NCBI GenBank assembly: GCA_009691715.1
Contig: SIAN01000008.1
Span: 44,851-108,850 of the forward strand
DNA: 64,000 nucleotides
Direction of reading: 5' to 3'
From: Planctomycetota bacterium
GTDB lineage: Bacteria; Planctomycetota; B15-G4; SIAN01
Both the position numbers and the translations under genes were made by a program. Below are positions 50,687 through 60,096 of the stretch, in pieces (position 1 is the first letter of the stretch; the number at the start of each line of letters is the position of its first letter). The notes beneath the pieces were generated by a model that ran no database searches, was not told the origin of the DNA, and was given only the letters and a program-made list of their open reading frames with translations.

Positions 50687-53170
50687 TCAGCTCCCGATCG
50701 TCAGCTCCGCGCCATTGCTGAGCGCCAGCTTCTTCACGGCAGCGCGGTCGGCCACCAACACCTGGAAGTCGACGACGACGCCGACCAGTGTCGGATCGGC
50801 GGGGAGCGTGTCGGTCACGACGAGATCGCCATCGCCGCCGACGCCCGCCGTTCCGTCGAGCCCGAGCGTGAACGTGGTCCACGGCGCGGCGACCAGCAGT
50901 TGGCCGCCCGCAAACGGCGCGATGTCGCGGGCGAAACCCATGACCAGCAGTGCCGTGCCGCCGCCCAACCCGTTGCTGATCGTGAGCGAGACGTCATCAC
51001 CGATCGAGGACGAGCCGCTGAGCGCGATGGTCGGGACGAAGCCGCCGGTGCCGGCGGTGCCGCTGCCGTAGGTCGCGAAGCCGCCGGCCGCCGGCGGATC
51101 GAGGTTTCCGCTCGCGACCAGCGCGTACGACTGCGCCTTGCTGGTCGTCACGTTGGTCGCATCGACCGTCACGACGTACCAGCCGAGGACCGGCGCGGCG
51201 AGACGCACGCGCTCGACATTGTTCAGCGGGTCGGCGGCGCCACCGATGGTCGAAAAGCTGCTGCTGAAAACGTTGCCGCGGTAGAGGCGGCCGTCGGGCG
51301 CGAGCACTTCGAGGTCGAGGTCGTTCACGACCGGCTGGCTCGAATTCACCGTGCCCGCCGCGTCCGGAAAGACCAGGCAGAAGTTGAGCTCGGAGGCGCT
51401 GTTGTAGACGTTCACGTACCACGTGTGGGTCGCGCCGGGCGCGGCGAAGCCGTCCGCGACGCTGACGTCCGCCAGCCACATCTGACGCGCGTCGCCGGCG
51501 AAATAGAGCGAGTGATCGAGCAGCAACCGGCCCCAGCCCTCGACCGTGCTCGGGTAGCCGGTCTCGCCGGTCATGTCGCGCGCGGAGTTGATCAGCACTG
51601 CCTTCAGCAAGGAGCCCGACGGCGCGAAGGCGTCGTTCACGTTCGCCGCACCGCTCGGCCAATAGCCGGCCTCGAAGTAGTGCTTGACCAGAGCCGCCGA
51701 GCCGGTGATTGCCGGACACGCCATGCTCGTCCCGCTCATCGTCGTCGTCGAGCAGGTCGAGTTCGAGCGCGCGGAGTGGATGCTGCAGCCCGGCGCGAAG
51801 ATCTCGGGCTTGCGCCGTCCGTCGCTGGTCGGCCCCTTGCCGCCGTAGCAATGCTGGCTCTGGTTCGGCGACTGTTCGGTCGCGCCGACCGCCAGCACGT
51901 TCTTGGCGTTCTCGGGATTCTTCAGGTTGCTCTGGTTGGTCACGGCGAAGCAGATCAGCGCGTCCTGGTTGTCCCAGATCATGTCGTCGATGTCGACGCA
52001 CCACGCGTCGTAGCTGGTCGTCGAGTCGTCGCCCCATGAGTTGGTGAAGAGCCGCGCGCCGTCGCCGTAGAGCTCGTTGAGCTTCGCCCGGTAGTTGCCG
52101 CTGTCGATCAGGTCGAGGTTGGTGTGAGCGATGCGACTCTTGTAGGCGACGCCGTTGTCGTCGAGGACGCCGTTGATCGGTTTCTGATCGCCCGCCGACG
52201 TGCCGGCCGTATGCGTGCCGTGGCTGCCGGGATTCGAGTAGCTGCCGTGATGCGAGACGATCTTGCGGTGGGTCGGACCGGGCGAGCTCACCGCCGGATC
52301 ATCGAAGAAGCAGGCGTCGAGATCGATCGGATCGTCGATGTGACCGATGATCACGCCGTCGCCGAGCACGCCGTTGGCCCAGACCGGGAGGCTGCCGCTG
52401 GTGTTGCTCTGGAGGACCCAGTTGGTGGTGTCGTTGCGGAGGACGGCCTTTGACTGCGGCTGGATCCACTGCACGTCGCGAACGTGCGCCAGCTCGACCA
52501 ATCGCTCTGCCGGCACGCGCGCGAGCAGTCGCACCTTCACGCCAGCGCCGACCTCGGTGGATCGGATCTCGGAGAACTCGGCTCCCGCCAGGAACAGCTC
52601 GCGCGTCGCCGTCCCCGTGTCGCAGCCTGGGAAGAGCTGGATCATCACGTCAAGCGATCCGCGACCCGCCGCGACCGCTGCCTCCGCGCGCGCCAGCAAC
52701 TCCTGATCAAGCCGATCGGCCGGCTCGCACCGGACGATCGCACGCACCCGCGGCCACTCGCGCAGAGCGGTCAGGGCCGCCGCAGGCGCCCGCACCAGAA
52801 AGGCGTTGTTCGGCACGTAGCCGATCGGCGTGACACCGATCGCCGCGAACGCCTCGCGATCCGTCGGCGTCACCTTTGAGACGAACTGCACGAAGTAGTA
52901 GTCGGGGTCGGCGACCTCTCGCGCGCGCCCATCCACCGCTTCCCATGTGAGCGCCTCGGGCAATGCCCGCGCCTCAACCAGCGGATCAAACTCCGCCGTG
53001 CGCAGCAGCAGCAGTCGCCCGTCGCGCAGATTCGCGGCGGCGGCGGCGGCACTCCAGTCGCTGCTATCGGACTGCGCCCGCGCGTGCGGCAGCGTCGCCA
53101 ACGAGCCTGCCGCTACCCATCCGAGGGCAGCAAGGAGCGCGAAGTGCCTCGATTGGTCAGTACGATCCAT
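50687..53170 (-). CDS. Secreted S8 (subtilisin-like) serine protease with C-terminal beta domains
   Basis: 827 residues from the ATG at 53170. A signal peptide ends in H-A-R-A-Q near residue 33, followed by an inhibitor-like propeptide region to about 220. The catalytic triad is Asp in I-I-G-H-I-D-D-P-I-D (about 275), His in S-H-G-T-H-T-A-G (about 318) and Ser in G-T-S-M-A-C-P (about 478). The Asp motif is D-D-P rather than the usual D-T-G or D-S-G. A galactose-binding-like beta domain (about 540-690) follows. The final 110 residues are a domain shared with the FG-GAP protein at 16593. It is expected to degrade extracellular protein. It is transcribed alone. Confidence 0.87.
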   Translation of the reverse strand: MDRTDQSRHFALLAALGWVAAGSLATLPHARAQSDSSDWSAAAAAANLRDGRLLLLRTAEFDPLVEARALPEALTWEAVDGRAREVADPDYYFVQFVSKVTPTDREAFAAIGVTPIGYVPNNAFLVRAPAAALTALREWPRVRAIVRCEPADRLDQELLARAEAAVAAGRGSLDVMIQLFPGCDTGTATRELFLAGAEFSEIRSTEVGAGVKVRLLARVPAERLVELAHVRDVQWIQPQSKAVLRNDTTNWVLQSNTSGSLPVWANGVLGDGVIIGHIDDPIDLDACFFDDPAVSSPGPTHRKIVSHHGSYSNPGSHGTHTAGTSAGDQKPINGVLDDNGVAYKSRIAHTNLDLIDSGNYRAKLNELYGDGARLFTNSWGDDSTTSYDAWCVDIDDMIWDNQDALICFAVTNQSNLKNPENAKNVLAVGATEQSPNQSQHCYGGKGPTSDGRRKPEIFAPGCSIHSARSNSTCSTTTMSGTSMACPAITGSAALVKHYFEAGYWPSGAANVNDAFAPSGSLLKAVLINSARDMTGETGYPSTVEGWGRLLLDHSLYFAGDARQMWLADVSVADGFAAPGATHTWYVNVYNSASELNFCLVFPDAAGTVNSSQPVVNDLDLEVLAPDGRLYRGNVFSSSFSTIGGAADPLNNVERVRLAAPVLGWYVVTVDATNVTTSKAQSYALVASGNLDPPAAGGFATYGSGTAGTGGFVPTIALSGSSSIGDDVSLTISNGLGGGTALLVMGFARDIAPFAGGQLLVAAPWTTFTLGLDGTAGVGGDGDLVVTDTLPADPTLVGVVVDFQVLVADRAAVKKLALSNGAELTIGS

Positions 53171-53555
53171 GTCGTCGCTCCAGTGCGATGGTGTACCCAA
53201 GTCGAGACTTGCTCGTCGGATTCGTCCAGCACTTCGATACGCCTACATGCGGCGCTTATCCGAACTCGCGAACGGTCGCAAGGTGCAATGCACCCCGGGC
53301 AGGCGCGCCACGGTCTAAACGGTTCCGTGGGCGGCCCTACCGTTCGGCCGCACTGGGCCCGCTCAGCGGAATCCTCACTGGGGCCGCGCTCGAACGGCAC
53401 GGGCACCTGCAGCGTGAGAGTCACGAAATCTTCAAGTGTCGATGGGACGCGCCCGCGGCAACTGCGCTTCTGAGCCGTTCGACGGTTCGCCGGAGGTGCT
53501 CACCGCGCCTTGGGGGTGCGGCGGCCTTCGGCTCATGGAAGCGAGGAGTCTGCCC
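53171..53555. other. 385 bp intergenic region between subtilase and decayed surface-protein gene
   Basis: No coding pattern is seen on either strand. A 13 bp palindrome GGTGCA-A-TGCACC lies at 53282-53294, and the plus-strand end carries GAGGAG, the ribosome-binding site of the gene at 53556. The region must contain the divergent promoters, but no convincing -10/-35 pair was found. Confidence 0.4.
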
Positions 53556-55012
53556 ATGAATCGATTCACGGTCGCAGTGGCAGGGGGTAGCGCGGCGCTG
53601 ATCGGCGCCGCCGCACTGGTGTGGCACGAGGCAAACTCGGCTCCGTTGCTTGACGCATGCGCGTCGGCGAGCCGAGCGTCCGATGAGGGATGGAGTAGGC
53701 CTCCGCGGCGTGACCTCGACCTCTCCGTCGAACTTGCCCCCCCCATTCAAGTCGCGTGCCTGACCCATCGCCTGCGCCAGCCACGATCGAGAACGCCGAG
53801 CGTCGACTCGCCGAGATGCCGCACCTCTTCATCGCGAACGAAGGCCAGCGGAGCGATGAGATCCGGTTCGCGGCGCGCGACAGCGGCGCTTCGCTTGCAC
53901 TGACCGATGATGGGCTGCGCCTCGCGACGCGACTGCGCGCCGAGAATGGTGTCGAAAACTGGTACGCGGTCAGCCTTTGTTTCAATTCGCTCACCCGAAG
54001 CGCGACGCCGCCGACTGGCGAGCAACAGACGATTGGTCGCCACAACGATCTGATCGGAAGCGACCCGGCGAAGTGGAGGACTGGCGTCGCCCTCTACGAA
54101 GTTGTCCGCTACTCGAACATCGCCGATGGGATCGACTTGGTGCTCGGCGATCGTGACGGCAAGGTCGCTTATGACCTCCACGTCCAGCCGGGTGCCGACC
54201 TCGCCTCCGTCGAGTTCCAATGCGATGGAGTCGAATCGCTCGCCATCGCTGACAACGGCGACCTCGAACTCCACACGCCTCACGGCACGCTCACCCAGTC
54301 CGCTCCGGACGCGTGGACCGTTGCGTCCGATGTAACTGATGAGTGGCCGCAGCTTCGCTTGTCCGTCAGGCCGGGAGGATTGATGTGAACGCCGGTCGCA
54401 GTTCTCGGCGAGGCCGTGAGCCAACGCGCCGAATTCGACTTCGATCACGACGGGTGGCTCGACGACGTTGTCTACACACGATCCGATCCATGGGGCGTCC
54501 GCAATCAGTCCACCGTGACGCTCTATTCGGGGCGATTCGGTCGATCACTCTTTGACTTCAGAACCCTCGACCTCTACGGAACGCTGGGCTTGATCGGCTG
54601 GTCGAGCAGTTCCGCGGGCGACCAGAATGGCGACGGCATTGACGACCTTGTCCTCGGCGATCCGTGCTGGAATGGCGCCGGCTACCCCGCGGGACGCGCC
54701 ACTCTGCACCTCGGTCATGAGCTCTTCATCCAGGTGAACGACGAGTTCTACGACCCGAACGACACTGCGAACATTCGCGTGACCGGCGGTGAGCCCTACC
54801 ACACCGCGCTCCTCGCGGCGGTTGAGTTCGGCGGCGCCCCGATCTTCGAAACCGTCGATCTCGCGCCCTTGAACAAGTACGGAGAGCTGATCTACAGCGA
54901 CATCGTTCCGTCCGGATTCTCCGGGATGACACTGACGCTCCAGGCCTTTGCGCTGCGCCCAGGGGACGGGAAGCTGTTGGTGTCGTCGACCGACCAGATC
55001 ACGTTGCGGTAG
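53556..55012 (+). pseudogene. Decayed secreted FG-GAP protein (C8-tract frameshift and internal stop)
   Basis: The ATG at 53556 begins a signal-like segment (F-T-V-A-V-A-G-G-S-A-A-L-I-G-A-A). The frame then derails at a run of eight C at 53737-53744. The coherent sequence continues one frame over, from about 53756, with E-M-P-H-L-F-I-A-N-E-G-Q and S-L-A-L-T-D-D-G-L-R-L-A-T. This recalls the N-terminal DUF7948-type domain of bacterial SBBP/PKD surface proteins. A TGA at 54386-54388 follows. The same frame then resumes with F-D-F-D-H-D-G-W-L-D-D and A-G-D-Q-N-G-D-G-I-D-D-L-V (FG-GAP) and a C-terminal beta domain, to the stop at 55012. A central part is probably deleted, as only one full FG-GAP repeat remains. 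Confidence 0.65.
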
Positions 55013-55017
55013 CGACC

Positions 55018-55524
55018 TCACCGCACCTTCCTCGGATCGTCAAGCCACGGCTCGTGCGGGACATCGGCGGTGAGCAGGCACTCGACGATCGCCTCGCGTT
55101 GGGAATGGGTCGTGCAGGAGATCGTGACGCCGGCCGCGTCGGCGTCGGCGGCTTGCGCAAAGCGGACGATCAGGTCGAACTCGCCGAACTCGCTGCTGCG
55201 TCGCCACGCGCGGGCGTTGCCCCACGGCTCGAAACGGCTGCGGCCGCTGGAGCGCAGTTCGAGCGCGCCCGTCCATACCGCGACCAGGCCGCGCAACTGT
55301 CGCCGCGCCGCCGACAGCGACACGAACGCAAGCGGCAACGGCAGCCAGCGGAACATCGGCTGCCCCGCACGTGCGAGCCACGCCGAGCCGCCGATCGCGC
55401 AAGCGACGATCAGCAGATGGACCGCTGCCCACCCATTCGACCCGCCGAGCGTGAAGAGCCGCACCCCGAGACGGCTCTTCCGCGGCGGCCCCGCTCGCCA
55501 CGCGTCCGAGCCGTCGTCGCTCAT
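55018..55524 (-). CDS. Small membrane protein of unknown function
   Basis: 168 residues. After a charged N-terminus, two hydrophobic helices lie at about 32-52 (A-A-V-H-L-L-I-V-A-C-A-I-G-G-S-A-W-L) and 58-72. They are followed by a cytoplasmic domain with V-W-T-G-A-L-E-L-R and F-G-E-F-D-L-I-V-R-F. The layout (two helices plus a PH-like beta domain) is reminiscent of short bacterial PH-domain/YcxB-type proteins, but no assignment is claimed. The ATG at 55524 is the last of three ATGs created by a 14 bp tandem repeat. It lies just downstream of ahcY on the same strand and may be translated by re-initiation. Confidence 0.6.
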   Translation of the reverse strand: MSDDGSDAWRAGPPRKSRLGVRLFTLGGSNGWAAVHLLIVACAIGGSAWLARAGQPMFRWLPLPLAFVSLSAARRQLRGLVAVWTGALELRSSGRSRFEPWGNARAWRRSSEFGEFDLIVRFAQAADADAAGVTISCTTHSQREAIVECLLTADVPHEPWLDDPRKVR

Positions 55525-55566
55525 CCGTCGTCGCTCATTCCGCGTCGCTCATTCCGCGTCGCTCAG
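55511..55566 (-). repeat. Four tandem 14 bp units bridging the ahcY stop and the next start codon
   Basis: Read on the minus strand, the units start at 55566, 55552, 55538 and 55524. They are CTGAGCGACGCGGA, ATGAGCGACGCGGA, then ATGAGCGACGACGG twice. The first contains the ahcY stop TGA. The others each begin with ATG. The first two ATGs open five-codon frames whose TGA overlaps the following ATG, forming a chain of stop-start couplings that leads to the membrane-protein start at 55524. Confidence 0.9.
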
Positions 55567-56909
55567 TACCGATACCACTCACTCTTGAACGGCCCGTCCG
55601 TCGGCACGCCGAGATACTCCGCCTGCTCCTTGGTGAGCTTCGTCAGTTTCACGCCGAGCTTTTCCAAGTGCAGCCGCGCGACCTCTTCGTCGAGGCGCTT
55701 TGGCAGCTTGTGGACGCCGATCGCGAGTCTGGTCGCCTCCGGCGCATCCGCCGCCCACAGCGCCAACTGCGCCATCACCTGGTTGGTGAAGCTCGCCGAC
55801 ATGACGAAGCTCGGGTGGCCGGTGGCGCAGCCGAGGTTCATGAGGCGGCCGCGCGCGAGCAGCAGCAGGCTCTTGCCGTTCTTCAGGAAGAAGCGGTCGA
55901 CCTGCGGCTTGATCTCGTCCTCGCGCAGGCAGTTTTTCTCCAGCCACTTGACGTCGATCTCGATGTCGAAGTGGCCGATGTTGCAGACGATCGCGTTGTC
56001 CTTCATCGCCAGCAGGTGCTCGCTGCGGATCACGCCGTGGCAGCCCGATGCGGTGACGAAGATGTCGCCTTGGCGCGCGGCGTCTTCCATCGTCGTGACC
56101 TCGAATCCCTCCATCGCCGCCTGCAGCGCACAGATCGGGTCGACCTCGGTGATCAGCACGCGCGCCCCGAAGCCGCGCATGGATTGCGCGCAACCCTTGC
56201 CGACGTCGCCGTAACCGGCCACCACGACCACCTTGCCGGCGACCATCACGCCGGTCGCGCGCTTCAGCCCGTCGGCGAGCGACTCGCGGCAGCCGTAGAG
56301 GTTGTCGAACTTGCTCTTCGTGACCGAGTCGTTGACGTTGATCGCCGGCAGCTTCAGCAGCCCCTTCTCGTGCGCCTGATAGAGCCGGTGCACGCCGGTC
56401 GTTGTCTCTTCGCTGACGCCGCGGATCTCCTTCAGCAGGTGCGGCATCTTTTGATGCACCATCCAGGTCAGATCGCCGCCATCGTCCAGCAGCAGGTTCG
56501 GTCCCTTGCCGCCTGGGAAATTGAGCGACTGCTCGATGCACCAGTCGTATTCGGCCTCGGTCTCGCCCTTCCAGGCGAAGACGGCGACGCCCGTGGCCGC
56601 GACCGCCGCCGCCGCGTGGTCCTCGGTCGAGTAGATGTTGCAGCTGCTCCAGCGCACTTCCGCGCCAAGCTCGACCAGCGTTTCGATCAGGATCGCAGTC
56701 TCGATCGTCATGTGGAGACAACCGGTGATGCGCGCTCCGGCCAACGGCTTGGACTTGCCGTGCTTCGCGCGCAACGCCATCAGGCCGGGCATCTCCGGCT
56801 CGGAGATCTCGATCTCCCTGCGGCCCGACGCAGCCAGCGCGAAGTCCTTCACCTTGTAGTCGGCAACCTTCGAATCGACGGTCTTGGGATCGACAACGAC
56901 AGGATTCAT
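55563..56909 (-). CDS. ahcY: Adenosylhomocysteinase (S-adenosylhomocysteine hydrolase)
   Basis: 448 residues. It reversibly splits S-adenosylhomocysteine into adenosine and homocysteine with bound NAD, relieving product inhibition of methyltransferases. Clear motifs: [14 protein letters not shown] near residue 60, [28 protein letters not shown] at about 207-220, the NAD fingerprint [10 protein letters not shown] at about 238-247, and the C-terminal S-E-W-Y-R-Y that reaches into the neighbouring subunit's NAD site. The ATG at 56909 has an AGGAG site. It follows the ArsR-methyltransferase gene by 23 bp, so the two form an operon. Confidence 0.97.
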   Translation of the reverse strand: MNPVVVDPKTVDSKVADYKVKDFALAASGRREIEISEPEMPGLMALRAKHGKSKPLAGARITGCLHMTIETAILIETLVELGAEVRWSSCNIYSTEDHAAAAVAATGVAVFAWKGETEAEYDWCIEQSLNFPGGKGPNLLLDDGGDLTWMVHQKMPHLLKEIRGVSEETTTGVHRLYQAHEKGLLKLPAINVNDSVTKSKFDNLYGCRESLADGLKRATGVMVAGKVVVVAGYGDVGKGCAQSMRGFGARVLITEVDPICALQAAMEGFEVTTMEDAARQGDIFVTASGCHGVIRSEHLLAMKDNAIVCNIGHFDIEIDVKWLEKNCLREDEIKPQVDRFFLKNGKSLLLLARGRLMNLGCATGHPSFVMSASFTNQVMAQLALWAADAPEATRLAIGVHKLPKRLDEEVARLHLEKLGVKLTKLTKEQAEYLGVPTDGPFKSEWYRY

Positions 56910-56932
56910 CGAAGCACTCTCCTTCGGGAGCG

Positions 56933-57958
56933 TCAGCGACGCTCGGGGATGATCTCATTCGAGGCGGACGCCGGCCGGCCGCGCGCCGCATCGCTCGCGG
57001 CGTTCGTCGGGATGCGCCCGTGCAGCAGGAACAACGGCAGCTCGACACGCTTTCCGGCCGGACCCTTTACGACGTAGCGGTCGTCGATCGGCTCGACCGC
57101 GACGTCGACGAAGCCCGCCTTCTCCGCGCGGCTGCGCAATTCGGTCACGTCGAGGCCGAGCTTCAGGTCGGCCATCACCTCGCTCATCCACGCCTCCTTG
57201 TGCGGCAGGAGGTCGGTGATGACGAGGCGGCCGCCCGGCTTGAGCGCGCGTCGCATCTCGCGCAACGCGGCGAAGACGTCGGGGACGTGGTGCAGCACGA
57301 GGCTGGCGAAGATCGCGTCGACCTCGCCGTCGCGCAGCGGCAGGCGGTCGAGTTCGCCCTGGCGCAGTTCGACGCGGTCGGCGTGCGCGGCGAGATTCTC
57401 CTTCGCGCGCGCCAGCATCGCTACCGAATGATCGATGGCGATGACACGGTCGACGAAGCGCACCAGCGCGCGCGACAAGTAGCCGGTGCCGCAGCCGACG
57501 TCGGCCACCACCAGGCCCGGCTGAACCAAGCAGGCGAGCGCCCGCCAGCGCACCAACCCGTGCTCGAACGCGCTGCCGACTGAGTCCCATTCCGGTGCGA
57601 CTCGATCGAAGAAGGCGCGGCTCTTCTTGCGCCGCTCTTCGAGGACCTGTTCGAGGCGGGCGAGGTCATCGGCGCGCCCTTCGATCACGGCGAGCCGACT
57701 CTCGATCGCGTTCCAGAGGTCGTCGGGAAGGGCGCCGTCGCGCGCCAACCGGACCAGCACGTGCGCGCCTTGCCGGCGTTCTTCGAGCAGACCCGACTCG
57801 CGCAGGAGTTTCAGGTGGTTGCTCACGCGCGACTGCGACATCGCGACTGCGCGCGCGAGTTCGCCGACCTGCAGCTCTTCGCGTGCGAGCAGGCCGAGCA
57901 GACGCAGTCGGGTCGCGTCGGCCAGGATCTTCAGGAGGGTTTCGAGTGGGCTTGGCAA
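56933..57958 (-). CDS. ArsR-family regulator fused to a SAM-dependent methyltransferase
   Basis: 341 residues. Residues 1-90 are an ArsR winged helix: [13 protein letters not shown], then [22 protein letters not shown]. Residues about 110-300 are a class I methyltransferase with [20 protein letters not shown] and L-V-L-H-H-V-P-D-V. This fusion is often found beside methionine-cycle genes, where it is thought to sense SAM or SAH and control them. The operon with ahcY fits that role. The start is a TTG at 57958; an in-frame stop lies 18 bases upstream, so no earlier start is possible. A 13 bp palindrome sits just before it. Confidence 0.88.
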   Translation of the reverse strand: MPSPLETLLKILADATRLRLLGLLAREELQVGELARAVAMSQSRVSNHLKLLRESGLLEERRQGAHVLVRLARDGALPDDLWNAIESRLAVIEGRADDLARLEQVLEERRKKSRAFFDRVAPEWDSVGSAFEHGLVRWRALACLVQPGLVVADVGCGTGYLSRALVRFVDRVIAIDHSVAMLARAKENLAAHADRVELRQGELDRLPLRDGEVDAIFASLVLHHVPDVFAALREMRRALKPGGRLVITDLLPHKEAWMSEVMADLKLGLDVTELRSRAEKAGFVDVAVEPIDDRYVVKGPAGKRVELPLFLLHGRIPTNAASDAARGRPASASNEIIPERR

Positions 57959-57963
57959 GCGTG

Positions 57964-57976
57964 AGTCATCATGACT
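57964..57976. promoter_or_regulatory. Palindrome AGTCAT-C-ATGACT, candidate operator of the ArsR-MT/ahcY operon
   Basis: The palindrome lies 5-18 bases upstream of the TTG start in an AT-richer stretch. A TTGCAT hexamer about 16 bases further upstream, followed by CATGAT inside the palindrome, could be the promoter. An operator over the -10 region is the usual ArsR autoregulation layout. Regulator binding is inference. Confidence 0.4.
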
Positions 57977-58041
57977 TCATGAGCCTATGATGCAAGTAAT
58001 GGGCGAAGGATCTTTATCCGCTCGTTTTTACTCATTAGCGA

Positions 58042-60012
58042 TCACCATCCCTTGGAAGTCGTCGGCGACGAGTGCTTTCCGAACCATTCCAGCGTTCGCT
58101 CGAGCGAGCGGGCGATCGCCGTCCGGTCGCGAAAGACGTGAGCCTGCGACGGCTCGGAAAGCAGTTCACAGACGCCGCCGGCCGCCAGAACGGCGCGCTG
58201 GAGCGATCGGCTCTGGGCCATCGGAACCCGCCGATCGCGTTCGCCGTGGATCAGCAGTAGCGGGGTCGTGATGGCCGCCGCATGGGTCAGCGGCGAGCGC
58301 TCGCGGTAGCGCGCTGCGTCCGTCGCGAAGGGCCCGAGTCCGATCGATGCCAGCGCCGGCAGATCGCTCTGGTCGACGAAGGCCGCCCAGTCACTGACGC
58401 CGGCACTCGCGACCGCGGCGACGTAGCGCGTCCCGCGCGTCAGCGCCAGCTCGACCAGGAAGCCGCCGTAGCTGTGGCCCGCCAGTCCGATGCGCGTCGG
58501 ATCCGCGATCCCGCGCGCGATCAGCAGGTCGACAGCAGCGTCGAGATCGGCGAGCTCGGCGCCTCCGAAGTCGCCGTCGTTGCCGCGCTGGAACTCGAGC
58601 GAGTAGCCGGCCGATCCGCGCAGGTTGGGTGCGAAGACGGCGAACCCCGCGGCGACGAAAGCGTGGGCGTAGCCGTCGTTGAAGCGCGCCGTATGGCGGC
58701 CATCGCTGCCGCCGTGGAGCAGGACGATCGTCGGCCACGGCGCCGGCGCCGAGTCGGGCGTGAGCAGCAGTCCTTCCATCGCCAGCCCGCCGGCGCCGCG
58801 GAACGCGATCGCCTCGGCGCTCGCGGCAAGCAACGTCGCCAGCGCCTCGTTCGGCGCCAGCAGCGGCAAGGCCCGCCAGTCGTGCGCATCACCGACGATC
58901 ACCCGCTCCGGCTCGGTCGGCGACGACTCGATCGCGACGAAACGGCCGCTCGCTCCCACGCGCAGGCGCTGCCAGGAGCAGAGCCCGTCGGTCGCGAAGC
59001 CGGCCGGCGTCGCACCCCGCCTCGCGCTGCCCGGATCGACCTGCAGCACGTGGTCGGCGAGGCCGTCCTGCGTGACCAGCGCGATCGTGCCGTCGCGGAG
59101 GAAGTGGATCGCCTCCTGGAAGCCGTTCACCCCATCTCCAAGCGAGAACGGCCGTTCGCGCATCAAGTTGCGCCGAAGTCCGGTCGCGAGGTCGAACTGC
59201 ACCAGATCGCGCTTCGCCGCCCCCAGCAGCGTCGGTGCGTGGCGTTGCGCGCAGGCGACCACGTGGCCATCGGGGGAAAAGGTCGGCCGATCGACGATCG
59301 AGTCGCCGTCGGTGAGGCAGCGGGTCCGGCCGCTCTCGAGGTCGACGACGAACAGATCGAGCGGTTCCCCTTCCGGCGCGCGCGTCGGTCGCTCCGTCGC
59401 GACCACTGCAAGCGTGCGCCCGTCGGGCGACAGCGTCGCCTCGCGCACGGTCAGCACGCCGAAGCGCGCGATCTCGACGCCGACCTCGTGCGTCGCCAAG
59501 TCGACTCGGCGCAGCACCGCCTCGCGACTGCCGACGCCCGCTTCGCTGCGGAGAACCAGGAGTTCCTCACTCGCGCCGGCGCTGCGCCAGAAGCAGTCGA
59601 ACACCTCGCCGGTCTGGTCGGGGAAGAGCGCCGGTCGAGCGGCCACCCCCGGCTCCGCGATCCAGACCTCGGCGATCGGCGGCGCACGCATGACGAACGC
59701 GGCGACGCCTTCACGCGACCACTCGACGCCACCGAGCGCGTCGTTCGGGAGCCGCGGCGATTCGATCGGCGCGCGAGGGATACCGACGCCGTGCGCCACC
59801 GTGCCGGCGTCGAGATCGAGGAGCTTCAATTCGTTCGACCGCGACCCGTCGACCAGGAAGGCGAGGACGCGCGTGCCATCGGGACTGATCGCGACATCGC
59901 GGAAGTAGGTGCGCGACAGCAGGTCGCCGACCGTCGGCGCGCCGCCGCTCGTCGCCAGCACGGCGACGCTCGCGATCCAGCCGACTGCGACCATCCCGGC
60001 GATCCCGACCAT
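58042..60012 (-). CDS. Prolyl-oligopeptidase family (S9) serine peptidase
   Basis: 656 residues from the ATG at 60012, which places a hydrophobic signal/anchor (M-V-A-V-G-W-I-A-S-V-A-V-L-A-T) at the N-terminus. Residues 30-390 are WD40-like beta-propeller repeats with S-P-D-G motifs (A-I-S-P-D-G-T, T-L-S-P-D-G-R, T-F-S-P-D-G-H). The alpha/beta-hydrolase domain has the oxyanion-region V-L-L-H-G-G-S, the nucleophile G-H-S-Y-G-G (about 508-513), the acid in L-I-H-G-E-R-D-R-R-V-P and the His in A-H-V-F near the end. Such acylaminoacyl/dipeptidyl peptidases process oligopeptides, here probably in the periplasm. It is divergent from the hydrolase at 60097. Confidence 0.88.
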   Translation of the reverse strand: MVGIAGMVAVGWIASVAVLATSGGAPTVGDLLSRTYFRDVAISPDGTRVLAFLVDGSRSNELKLLDLDAGTVAHGVGIPRAPIESPRLPNDALGGVEWSREGVAAFVMRAPPIAEVWIAEPGVAARPALFPDQTGEVFDCFWRSAGASEELLVLRSEAGVGSREAVLRRVDLATHEVGVEIARFGVLTVREATLSPDGRTLAVVATERPTRAPEGEPLDLFVVDLESGRTRCLTDGDSIVDRPTFSPDGHVVACAQRHAPTLLGAAKRDLVQFDLATGLRRNLMRERPFSLGDGVNGFQEAIHFLRDGTIALVTQDGLADHVLQVDPGSARRGATPAGFATDGLCSWQRLRVGASGRFVAIESSPTEPERVIVGDAHDWRALPLLAPNEALATLLAASAEAIAFRGAGGLAMEGLLLTPDSAPAPWPTIVLLHGGSDGRHTARFNDGYAHAFVAAGFAVFAPNLRGSAGYSLEFQRGNDGDFGGAELADLDAAVDLLIARGIADPTRIGLAGHSYGGFLVELALTRGTRYVAAVASAGVSDWAAFVDQSDLPALASIGLGPFATDAARYRERSPLTHAAAITTPLLLIHGERDRRVPMAQSRSLQRAVLAAGGVCELLSEPSQAHVFRDRTAIARSLERTLEWFGKHSSPTTSKGW

Positions 60013-60096
60013 CCGCTTGCGCTCCGCGCGGGTCCGCCCCAACCTATCTCGTCCGCCGCGACCGCGTGACTCGCGGCGCGACTTCCTGGAGCGGCC

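Noticed and set aside
7919..55012. Stop-codon reassignment as the explanation for in-frame stops
   Set aside because: TAA, TAG and TGA each interrupt one or more frames, while all three also end intact genes nearby, so no single reassignment fits.
56910..57958. SAH riboswitch ahead of ahcY
   Set aside because: Only 23 bases separate ahcY from the ArsR-MT gene, and the region upstream of the operon shows a short palindrome rather than a pseudoknotted SAH-motif RNA.
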